In this document: one piece after another, positions 57,038-64,000 of the stretch | How positions within the stretch are numbered: position 1 is the first letter of the stretch | How the letters are laid out: every line of letters begins with the position of its first letter | Assembly: GCA_905192745.1 (NCBI GenBank) | Contig: CAJJLZ010000007.1 | Span: 31,803-95,802 of the forward strand | From: an uncultured Oscillospiraceae bacterium | GTDB lineage: Bacteria > Bacillota > Clostridia > Oscillospirales > Acutalibacteraceae | DNA length: 64,000 nucleotides | Reading direction: 5' to 3' | Position numbers and translations under genes: made by a program | The notes under the pieces: generated by a model | What the model was told of the DNA's origin: nothing | Database searches by the model: none | The model's input: the letters and a program-made list of their open reading frames with translations, nothing else

Positions 57038-58372
57038 TCATTCTCCGATATGACTGTATTTCCGCTTTAACAGGCGGATATTTTCCTGCTGCTGTCTGGT
57101 CAGGCCGAACCCCATGGAACGACAGACATGATCGTTTTTCAAAATGCAGCAGCACATCCGTTTCCAGCTGGGGATATCCTTCGTACTTCGGATGTCGTCG
57201 GTATGGTCCGGGATTTTCCCGAGAAAAATCACCCGGGAATTCTTTGCCAGAGTATAGTTGGACACGCCGTTGCGCTGGATATGGTATCCATGCGACAAAA
57301 GCTCTTCAATCGCTTCTTCCTCCAGCCCGCCGCCGGTGGTATGCCAGAATTGAATCGACGTATTGAATTTTTTGACGTAATTGTTCCGGAGGCGGGTAGG
57401 AAGGGTATCCAGCAGGAATTTGGTATACGACTCCCAGGTATGGCCCTCCGGCAGCGTCAGGTTCCGGTAACCCATCGCTTTGGTTTTTCCGTAAATCGCC
57501 CCGAAATTGGCGCCCTTTACCCGCCCGATCAGCTTGGCCCAGATTTCCGGATCGATTACGCGATACAGATTCAGGCTGTCCTTGGCGTAATCGTTGAAGG
57601 GGGAGGCCACCCGCATCTGGTCCGGCTTCAGCCCGGCCATATAGTAAAGGTCATACAGCCGGTTATAATCGTATCCGAAAAGATAATTCGCGTGCCAGAT
57701 GTCCCCCACCGACCAATCGTACAGCGGGGAAGCGCACCAGACGTCCTTGAACTGCCGGCTGATCCAGCTGACGCCCTTGTAGCCGTATTTTTTATTCAGG
57801 ATCCCGCTGTAGCGCTGCAGGGATTCGTCCGCGCGTATTCCCAGAAGGCAGACCGTTTTTCTGCCGCCGCGCCCGTCGTCCCCGTTATGGGAAAGGTGAT
57901 ACCACCGGCTGAACTGCTTTGCCAGATCCTCCTGATGCATACGGTAGCGATAGGTGGTCATCGGGTTATTGTCCAGATTGATGACATAGGGATGACGGGG
58001 CATAGGCCTTACCCAGGCCGACTCCATTGTGTCGTCCCATGGATACCAGTACATCTCATAGCTGCTCAGGGCGGTTCGCGTCGCCATGGGAAGGCATACC
58101 CAATACGGCTCGACGTCCTTTTCAATCCGGGCGAAGGTTCTTTCAACATAGTCCGTCGTTACGCTGTACTGCGCTTCAAAATCCTGATGGAACACCCCGA
58201 TCCGTTTATCGGGGTAATATTTTTTCTGAAACTCCAGCGTCAGATTCAGCAGCAGGCCGCTGTCCTTGCCCCCGGAGAAGGACACCAGAATGTTATCAAA
58301 TTCGGAAAACAGATAGGACAGCCGATCCTGCAACGCCTCGTATACGTTTTGGTCGGTAAATCCCCGCTCCAT
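57038..58372 (-). CDS. ibrA: IbrA-like PAPS-reductase-family (PP-loop) protein
   Basis: 444 residues. N-terminal adenine-nucleotide alpha-hydrolase fold with the PP-loop SFSGGKDSGLLLNL (33-38), IGVFHQDFEAQY, and downstream LLGIRADESLQRY, then the DUF3440-type C-terminal region (FGAIYGKTKAMGYRNLTLPEGHTWESYTKFLLD; SIQFWHTTGGGLEE). The SGGKDS loop is intact, so ATP/AMP chemistry is plausible. There is no clear CxxC...CxxC [4Fe-4S] set; a Cys cluster CCCILKNDHVC lies near the end. The start at 58372 is after GGGGTG. Confidence 0.87.
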   Translation of the reverse strand: MERGFTDQNVYEALQDRLSYLFSEFDNILVSFSGGKDSGLLLNLTLEFQKKYYPDKRIGVFHQDFEAQYSVTTDYVERTFARIEKDVEPYWVCLPMATRTALSSYEMYWYPWDDTMESAWVRPMPRHPYVINLDNNPMTTYRYRMHQEDLAKQFSRWYHLSHNGDDGRGGRKTVCLLGIRADESLQRYSGILNKKYGYKGVSWISRQFKDVWCASPLYDWSVGDIWHANYLFGYDYNRLYDLYYMAGLKPDQMRVASPFNDYAKDSLNLYRVIDPEIWAKLIGRVKGANFGAIYGKTKAMGYRNLTLPEGHTWESYTKFLLDTLPTRLRNNYVKKFNTSIQFWHTTGGGLEEEAIEELLSHGYHIQRNGVSNYTLAKNSRVIFLGKIPDHTDDIRSTKDIPSWKRMCCCILKNDHVCRSMGFGLTRQQQENIRLLKRKYSHIGE

Positions 58373-58468
58373 CCGATTCACCCCGAAAACTCGTTTCCGG
58401 ACAGCTCCTGACCGCGGTGATAACCCGACCCTGCTGGAGTTTCCCATTATCCGGTTACATTTTACGGT

Positions 58469-58497
58469 ATTATACCACAATATCCGTGTATTTTCAA
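58469..58497 (-). promoter_or_regulatory. ibrAB promoter
   Basis: Minus strand TTGAAA (58492-58497), 17-base spacer, TATAAT (58469-58474). Confidence 0.7.
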
Positions 58498-58553
58498 ATT
58501 GCCATGTGGCTATTCGACAAAAAATCTTCATTCCCCGGTTTTTCCGTCCACAT

Positions 58554-58598
58554 GAAAAAACCGGCCTGCGGAAGTCCATTTCCGCAAACCGGTTTTTA
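58554..58598. terminator. Terminator after argF
   Basis: AAAAAACCGG / CCGGTTTTT outer arms with inner GCGGAA/TTCCGC; T run on the minus strand after argF. Confidence 0.85.
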
Positions 58599-58620
58599 AA
58601 AGCGCTCCGCCGGAACGCCG

Positions 58621-59526
58621 TTACTTCATCAGGGTGACCATGACCGCCTTCTGGGCGTGGAGGCGGTTCTCCGCCTCGTCGAAGATTTCGTCCGCATGGG
58701 CTTCGAACACGTCGGCGGTGATCTCCTCCCCGCGGTGGGCGGGCAGGCAGTGCTGCACCATGCAGTCCGGCCGGGCGGCCGCGAGCAGCTCGGCGTTCAC
58801 CTGATAGCCCGCGAAGGCGATCCGGCGCTTCTCGGCTTCGCCCTCCTGCCCCATGGAGGCCCACACGTCGGTAAAGATCACGTCCGCGTCTTTGGCCGCC
58901 GCCGCGCAGTCTTCCGTCAGAGTGAACCTGTCGCCGCAGCCCTTCGCAAACTCCAGCACCGCGGGATCCGGCCGGTAGTCGGCCGGGCAGGCGATGGAAA
59001 CGCCCATGCCTACCTTCAGGCAGCCGACGATCAGGGAGTTGGCCATGTTGTTACCGTCCCCGATATAGGCCATTTTCAGCCCTTCCAGCGCGCCCTTGTG
59101 CTCCCGCACCGTCATCAGGTCGGCGAGGATCTGGCAGGGATGGCAGAAATCGGTAAGGCCGTTGATGATCGGGATGCTGCCCACCCGGGCCAGCGTCTCC
59201 ACTTCCTCCTGCGCGAAGGTGCGGATCATGATGCCGTCGAGATACCGGGAGAGCACCCGGGCGGTGTCCTCCACCGGCTCGCCCCGCCCGATCTGCAGAT
59301 CGTGGGAGGACAGGAACAGCCCGTAGCCGCCGAGCTGATAAATGCCGGTTTCAAAAGAAACGCGGGTGCGGGTGGAGGCCTTCTGGAAGATCATGCCCAG
59401 CGTTTTGCCCGCGAGATGCTTGTGCTCGATCCCATGCGCCAGCTCGTATTTCAGCTGGTCGGCCAGATTGAGGATATCGATGATCTCTTCCTTGGATAAA
59501 TCCAGCATTTTGAGCAGGTGTTTCAT
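58621..59526 (-). CDS. argF: Ornithine carbamoyltransferase
   Basis: Makes citrulline from ornithine and carbamoyl phosphate. 301 residues with FQKASTRTRVSFETG (carbamoyl phosphate), DFCHPCQILADLMT, YIGDGNNMANSL, and CMVQHCLPAHRGEE (ornithine). AGGGAGAG precedes the ATG. Last gene of the arg operon, 47 bp behind argD. Confidence 0.96.
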   Translation of the reverse strand: MKHLLKMLDLSKEEIIDILNLADQLKYELAHGIEHKHLAGKTLGMIFQKASTRTRVSFETGIYQLGGYGLFLSSHDLQIGRGEPVEDTARVLSRYLDGIMIRTFAQEEVETLARVGSIPIINGLTDFCHPCQILADLMTVREHKGALEGLKMAYIGDGNNMANSLIVGCLKVGMGVSIACPADYRPDPAVLEFAKGCGDRFTLTEDCAAAAKDADVIFTDVWASMGQEGEAEKRRIAFAGYQVNAELLAAARPDCMVQHCLPAHRGEEITADVFEAHADEIFDEAENRLHAQKAVMVTLMK

Positions 59527-59573
59527 CGTCGTTTCTCTCCCTTATATCGTTAATAATACGGCGTTCCTCTTGT

Positions 59574-60761
59574 TCAGAGCGTTTTCAGCACCGATTCCAG
59601 CACCGCCAGACCGCGGTCGAGTTCTTCCTTCGTGATGGTCAGCGGCGGCAGGAACCGCAGCAGGGTTTTGGCGGTCAGCACCAGCAGTCCGCCTTCGAGA
59701 CAGCGTTCCGCCGCCTCCCGGGCCGTGCCTTTATCCAGCACCGCGCCCCGCATCAGGCCCATGCCCCGCACCTCGGCGATATGGGGCATCGCCGTCAGCC
59801 GGGAGCGGAGGTATTCCCCTTTTTCCGCCACCTCGTCCAGAAAGCCGGGGGAAGCGAGCCGGTTCAGCACCACCCGCGCGCCGGCGCAGACCACCGGGTT
59901 GCCGCCGAAGGTGGAGCCGTGCATGCCGGGGCCCATCACGCCGGCCAGCCGCTCCGCGCACAGGCAGGCGCCGATGGGCAGTCCGCCGCCCAGCCCCTTG
60001 GCCATGGTGACCACGTCCGGAACAATCCCGGCGTGCTCATAGGCGAAAAATTTTCCCGTCCGGCCCGCGCCGGTCTGTACCTCGTCGATCAGCAGCAGCA
60101 GATCGCGCTCGTCGCAGAGCTTCCGCACCGCCCGCAGGTAGGCGGGTTCCATCGGGATAACGCCGCCCTCCCCCTGAATGCATTCCAGCATCACGGCGCA
60201 GACCGAGCCGTCCAGCTCTGCGAGCTTTTCCATCAGGTCGGTGATATTCCCCGCTTCGGTAAACACAAAGCCCTCGGTGAAGGGATAAAAATACTGATGG
60301 AAGGAATCCTGTCCCGTCGCCGCGAGGGTAGTCACCGTCCGGCCGTGGAAGGAGTTTCGCAGGCCGATAATCCGGCTGCGCCCCTCGCCGTATTTATCAA
60401 AGCTGTATTTGCGGGCGAGCTTGATGGCGCATTCGTTCGCCTCCGCGCCGGAATTGCCGAGGAATACCCGGCCCATCCCCGCCATCCGGCAAAGTGCGTC
60501 GGCGAATTCCACCTGCACGGGGCTGTAATACAGGTTGGAGATGTGCTGCAGCGCCGCTGCCTGCGCCTGCACCGCCGCCACCCATTCCGGGTCGGCGTAG
60601 CCCAGTGAATTGACCCCGATTCCGCTGCCGAAATCGACGTATTCCCTCCCGTCCGCGTCCACCGCCACTGCGCCGCGGCCGCTCGTCAGCGCCACCGGAA
60701 ACCGCCCGTAGGTCGGCATCAGCGCGCCGTCGTGTTTCTGCCTGAGTTCCTTTGACAGCAT
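59574..60761 (-). CDS. argD: Acetylornithine aminotransferase
   Basis: 395-residue class III PLP transaminase: MPTYGRFPVALTSGRGAVAVD, GRVFLGNSGAEANECAIKLAR, LIDEVQTGAGRTGKFFAYEH, PLP lysine in TMAKGLGGGLPIGACL, and HGSTFGGNPVVCAGA. GAGGAGG precedes the ATG. Part of the arg operon, between argB and argF. Confidence 0.95.
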   Translation of the reverse strand: MLSKELRQKHDGALMPTYGRFPVALTSGRGAVAVDADGREYVDFGSGIGVNSLGYADPEWVAAVQAQAAALQHISNLYYSPVQVEFADALCRMAGMGRVFLGNSGAEANECAIKLARKYSFDKYGEGRSRIIGLRNSFHGRTVTTLAATGQDSFHQYFYPFTEGFVFTEAGNITDLMEKLAELDGSVCAVMLECIQGEGGVIPMEPAYLRAVRKLCDERDLLLLIDEVQTGAGRTGKFFAYEHAGIVPDVVTMAKGLGGGLPIGACLCAERLAGVMGPGMHGSTFGGNPVVCAGARVVLNRLASPGFLDEVAEKGEYLRSRLTAMPHIAEVRGMGLMRGAVLDKGTAREAAERCLEGGLLVLTAKTLLRFLPPLTITKEELDRGLAVLESVLKTL

Positions 60762-60779
60762 GGGAAGCCCTCCTCTTTT

Positions 60780-61640
60780 TTACAGGAACATGGTGCCGAT
60801 GCCCTCGTCGGTCAGCATCTCGATCAGGATGGAATGCGGGATGCGGCCGTCGATGATATGGGTGCGCTTCACGCCCCGGCGGACCGCCTCGACGCAGCAT
60901 TCGATCTTCGGGATCATGCCGCCCTTGACAATGTTCTGCTTTTTCAGGCTGGGCACGTCGCTGACGTGGACCACCGAAATCAGGCTGTCCTCGTCGTCCT
61001 TGTCCCGCAGAAGGCCGCGCACGTCGGTCATCAGCACCAGCTTTTCGGCGCAGAGGGCCGCCGCGATCTGGGAGGCGGCGATATCCGCGTTGATGTTGTA
61101 AGTTTCGCCGTCCCCGTCCCCGGCGGCGACGGTGGCCACCACCGGGATGGTGCCGCTTTCGAGAGAGTTGCAGATCAGGGTAACGTTCACATGGGTGATA
61201 TCCCCGACAAAGCCGAGGTCGGCCTCTCCCTTCATTTTGACGGCCTTAATCATGCCGCCGTCCAGCCCGCACAGGCCGATGGCCCGCCCGCCGTGCTGTT
61301 CCAGCCGCTGGACGAGGCCCTTGTTCACCTTCCCGGCAAGCACCATTTCCACGATTTCCATGGTTTCCCGGTCGGTATACCGCAGGCCGTTCACGAATTT
61401 GGATTCCTTGCCGATCTTTTTCAGCATCTCGTTGATTTCGGGACCGCCGCCGTGGACGAGCACCACCTTGATCCCGACGGTGGAAAGGAGGACGATATCC
61501 TCCATCACGGCGGATTTCAGCTCGTCGCTGATCATGGCGTTGCCGCCGTATTTGATGACGACGGTCTTGCCGGCATACTGCTTGATATACGGGAGGGCCT
61601 GGGTCAGCACCTGCGCCCGGTCCGCAGTGGATATATTCAT
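60780..61640 (-). CDS. argB: Acetylglutamate kinase
   Basis: 286 residues: TVVIKYGGNAMISDELKSAVMEDIVLL (phosphate loop), KVVLVHGGGPEINEML, FVNGLRYTDRETMEIVEMVLAGKVNK, VGDITHVN, and TDVRGLLRDKDDEDSLI. Matches the arginine-sensitive (cyclic pathway) group expected with ArgJ. The start at 61640 follows AAAGGGA. Confidence 0.96.
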   Translation of the reverse strand: MNISTADRAQVLTQALPYIKQYAGKTVVIKYGGNAMISDELKSAVMEDIVLLSTVGIKVVLVHGGGPEINEMLKKIGKESKFVNGLRYTDRETMEIVEMVLAGKVNKGLVQRLEQHGGRAIGLCGLDGGMIKAVKMKGEADLGFVGDITHVNVTLICNSLESGTIPVVATVAAGDGDGETYNINADIAASQIAAALCAEKLVLMTDVRGLLRDKDDEDSLISVVHVSDVPSLKKQNIVKGGMIPKIECCVEAVRRGVKRTHIIDGRIPHSILIEMLTDEGIGTMFL

Positions 61641-61692
61641 CGGATGATCGTCCCTTTCCGGAAAAATCAAAAGTTCAGGGGGGCAAAGCGGC

Positions 61693-62910
61693 TTAGCTTC
61701 GGTAATCCCCGTTGATCTTCACATAATCGTAGGTGAGATCGCAGCCCCACGCCGTCGCGGCGCCGTTCCCGTCCCGCAGGGTCACGTCGATGACGATCTC
61801 CTTCTCGCTGAGGATTTCCTTCGCCTTTTCCTCGCTGAAGTCAATCCCCGCGCCATTCCGGCAGACCGGGATGGAGCCCGCCGCCGAAGCGAAGGAAACG
61901 TCCACCCCGTGAACGTCCACCGGCGCGCCGGAATACCCGATGGCGCAGAGCACCCGGCCCCAGTTCGCGTCCGCGCCGAACATTGCGGCCTTCAGCAGGG
62001 CGGAATTGATGACCGCCTTCGCCACGGTTTTGGCATCCGCCGTGGTTTTTCCGCCGGTCACCCGGCATTCGAGCAGCTTGGTCGCCCCCTCGCCGTCGGC
62101 GGCGAGGGCCTTGGTCAGCGCGGTGCACAGGGTGCGCAGGGCGGAAACAAAAGCATCGTAATCCGCGCCCTTTTCGGTGACCGGCGCGTTGCCGGCCGCG
62201 CCGTTCGCCATCACGGCCAGCGTATCGTTGGTGGAGGTGTCCCCGTCCACCGACATCATGTTGAAGGTATCCGCCGCGACGGCGGCGAGAGCCTCCTTCA
62301 GCAGGGGAGCGGAAACCGCCGCGTCGGTGGTGATGAAGCTGAGCATGGTCGCCATGTTGGGCGCGATCATGCCGCTCCCCTTGGCGATGCCGCCCATCGC
62401 GCATTCCTTCCCGCCGAGGGAGAAGCGGAGGGCAAACTCCTTTTTCACCGTGTCGGTGGTCATAATCGCCTCGGCCGCGTCGGTATGGCCGTCCGCGGAC
62501 AGGGCCGCCGCGAGGGCGGGGATCCCCGCCTCGATGGGCGCAAGGTCGATGGAGGGGCCGATCACCCCGGTGGAGGCGACGATCACATCGTTTTCGTCGA
62601 TTCCCAGCGCGGCCGCCGTCAGGCGGCACATGGCCTCCGCCTTTTCCACACCGTCGGCGGCGCAGGTGTTGGCGATGCCGCTGTTGCAGATCACCGCGCG
62701 GGCGACGCCGTTTTCCAGATGCCGGGCGGTCACCGCGATCGGCGCGCCCTTCACCAGATTGCGGGTGTAGACCGCCGCCGCGGCCGCCGGGCGGTCGGAA
62801 AGGATCATCGCCAGATCCTTCTTATCCCGGTTTTTCCGGATTCCGCAGTGGATACCGGCGGCGGCAAAGCCCTTTGCGGCCGTTACACCGCCCTCAATAA
62901 ATGGATTCAT
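61693..62910 (-). CDS. argJ: Bifunctional glutamate N-acetyltransferase/amino-acid acetyltransferase ArgJ
   Basis: 405 residues. Moves acetyl groups from acetylornithine to glutamate and may also make acetylglutamate de novo. The self-cleavage site is in KGSGMIAPNMATML (between Ala and Thr; Thr becomes the nucleophile). Other motifs: GIHCGIRKNRDKKDLA, CNSGIANTCA, DGDTSTNDTLAVMANG. The start at 62910 (ATG) is preferred to a TTG at 62916; AAAGG is upstream. Confidence 0.95.
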   Translation of the reverse strand: MNPFIEGGVTAAKGFAAAGIHCGIRKNRDKKDLAMILSDRPAAAAAVYTRNLVKGAPIAVTARHLENGVARAVICNSGIANTCAADGVEKAEAMCRLTAAALGIDENDVIVASTGVIGPSIDLAPIEAGIPALAAALSADGHTDAAEAIMTTDTVKKEFALRFSLGGKECAMGGIAKGSGMIAPNMATMLSFITTDAAVSAPLLKEALAAVAADTFNMMSVDGDTSTNDTLAVMANGAAGNAPVTEKGADYDAFVSALRTLCTALTKALAADGEGATKLLECRVTGGKTTADAKTVAKAVINSALLKAAMFGADANWGRVLCAIGYSGAPVDVHGVDVSFASAAGSIPVCRNGAGIDFSEEKAKEILSEKEIVIDVTLRDGNGAATAWGCDLTYDYVKINGDYRS

Positions 62911-62944
62911 CCACAATCAACCTTTCTCAAAGCTCCCCTTGCCC

Positions 62945-62996
62945 GGAACCCGGATTTTTCCACCGCAAGATCCGCGGCAGTGAAAAAATCCGGGCG
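62945..62996. other. Imperfect hairpin in argC-argJ gap
   Basis: CCCGGATTTTT-CCAC and GTG-AAAAAATCCGGG arms enclose CCGC/GCGG. It could be an mRNA processing or stability element in the operon; it lacks a clean T run after the stem on the coding strand. Confidence 0.35.
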
Positions 62997-62998
62997 GT

Positions 62999-64000
62999 TC
63001 AGAAAACGGTCGGAATCATATCGACGCCGGTTTCCTCCGGCAGTCCGAAGAGGATATTCATATTCTGCACGGCCTGCCCCGCCGCGCCCTTAACCATATT
63101 GTCGATCACCGAGGTCACGATCAGCAGTCCGGTATGCTCGTCGGCATAGAGCTGGATATCGCAGTAGTTGGAGCCTTTCACATTCCGGATATCCACCCCC
63201 GTCCCCTTCGGGAGGACGCGGACAAACCGCTCGTTTCGATAGGTTTCCTCATACAGGGCGCGGGCCTTTTCCAGCGTCGCGCCTGACTTCATCCGGGCGT
63301 AGATGGTGGAAAGGATGCCCCGGTTGACGGGCAGCAGATGGGGGACGAAGGTCACGGTCGCCCGCTCCCCCGCCGCCTTGCTCAGGGTCTGCTCGATCTC
63401 GGGCGTGTGGCGGTGGGCAGCCACCTTATACGCGGAAAATGCCTCGTTGCACTCCGGATAATGGGTGCCCTGCGTGGTTTTCCGGCCCGCGCCGGTCACG
63501 CCGGATTTGGAGTCGATCACGATCCCCCGCGGCTCGGCCAGCCCGGCGCGCAGCGCGGGAGCGAGACCGAGGGCGACGCTGGTGGGGTAACAGCCCGGGT
63601 TGCCGACCACCGATTTTCCGGCGATCTCCGCGCGGAACAGCTCCGGCAGGCCGTAGACCGCCTGCTCGTGCAGCTCCGGCAGGATATAGTCGCAGCCGTA
63701 CCATTTTTCGTATTCCACCGGATCGTCCAGCCGGAAATCCGCCCCCAGATCAATGAATTTTTTCCCTTCGGCCACGCAGCGGGCCGCTGTTTCCTGAGAA
63801 AGGCCGTGGGGCAGGGCGGCGAACACCACGTCGCTTTTCTCAATCACGCCGTCGGCGCTTTCGCATTCCAGCGGGCAAAGCTCCCGCAGGGAGGGATACA
63901 CCTCGTACAGCTTCTGTCCTTCAAAAGAAACCGAGCCGATCGCTGCCAGCTCCGCCCCCGGATGGCGGAGCAGCAGCCGCGCCAGCTCCACCCCGGCGTA
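62999..64000 (-). CDS. argC: N-acetyl-gamma-glutamyl-phosphate reductase (5' end outside window)
   Basis: The visible 333 codons read YAGVELARLLLRHPGAELAA through to stop; about 10-15 N-terminal residues including the GATGY dinucleotide loop lie past the right edge. Catalytic cysteine in VVGNPGCYPTSVALGLAPAL; HRHTPEIEQTL and FVPHLLPVNRGILSTIYA are family motifs. First gene of the argC-J-B-D-F order. Confidence 0.95.
   Translation of the reverse strand, partial: YAGVELARLLLRHPGAELAAIGSVSFEGQKLYEVYPSLRELCPLECESADGVIEKSDVVFAALPHGLSQETAARCVAEGKKFIDLGADFRLDDPVEYEKWYGCDYILPELHEQAVYGLPELFRAEIAGKSVVGNPGCYPTSVALGLAPALRAGLAEPRGIVIDSKSGVTGAGRKTTQGTHYPECNEAFSAYKVAAHRHTPEIEQTLSKAAGERATVTFVPHLLPVNRGILSTIYARMKSGATLEKARALYEETYRNERFVRVLPKGTGVDIRNVKGSNYCDIQLYADEHTGLLIVTSVIDNMVKGAAGQAVQNMNILFGLPEETGVDMIPTVF

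Noticed and set aside
57053..58864. N-terminally extended form of ibrA reaching into argF
   Set aside because: The extra 160 residues lie over the promoter, the argF terminator and the argF antisense; start at 58372 has a ribosome site.

Overview
The window looks like a chromosomal segment from a GC-rich, anaerobic, spore-forming-lineage member of the Clostridia (Oscillospiraceae-like; inferred from gene content, not from a database search). Support comes from the Rnf electron-transport subunit with an ApbE flavin transferase, a two-iron-centre superoxide reductase, the sporulation-associated proteins YqfC, YqfD and YlbJ, the Firmicute-type Prp protease/L27 pair, GdpP, RNase J and Mini-RNase III. 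AGGAGG-type ribosome sites and sigma-A-like promoters (TTGACA-N17-TATAAT variants) are common. I see no rRNA, tRNA, CRISPR array, prophage or transposase.

Layout. 1-9 kb: rnfC (cut by the left edge) with apbE upstream, a Thr-linker SH3 lipoprotein, an rRNA methyltransferase, a membrane-anchored M23 peptidase, a Gfo/Idh oxidoreductase, superoxide reductase, NADP isocitrate dehydrogenase and a cytidylate-kinase-like protein. 9.3-12.4 kb: ribosome/GTPase run rplU-prp-rpmA-obgE-mrnC. 12.5-18.7 kb: YitT, a membrane protein, XRE and TetR regulators, a phosphoglycerate-mutase-like phosphatase, a PHP hydrolase and DegV, with a perfect 47-bp palindrome between degV and tetR. 18.7-28.7 kb: a glycan-metabolism island (DUF4432 epimerase-like, DUF4091, GH20, GNAT, GH2 beta-galactosidase) in which the DUF4091 gene carries an in-frame TGA, then a lysophospholipase-like hydrolase and a small Cys-rich membrane protein.

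28.9-43.7 kb: gdpP, RNase J with a long leader, a nucleotidyltransferase fused to a catalytically eroded phosphohexomutase, rnhA, nifS-nifU, a probable azlC/azlD remnant, a small beta-rich protein, trhA and mutS2. 43.8-51.7 kb: the classic yqfC-yqfD / phoH-ybeY-dgkA-(membrane HTH)-era-yqzL-recO order, then ylbJ. 51.8-56.2 kb: a small Cys4 protein, a CAP-domain lipoprotein, two divergent XRE regulators and a DUF47/Pit phosphate uptake pair. 56.5-58.4 kb: an IbrA/IbrB module (PP-loop enzyme plus ParB-like partner) with its own promoter. 58.6-64 kb: arginine operon argC-argJ-argB-argD-argF, with argC cut by the right edge.

The best candidates for new biology are the IbrAB module, the TetR/DegV palindromic switch, the pseudo-phosphomannomutase fusion, the RNase J leader, and the broken or decaying genes (DUF4091 with TGA, azl remnant). 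Everything else is mostly conserved housekeeping.
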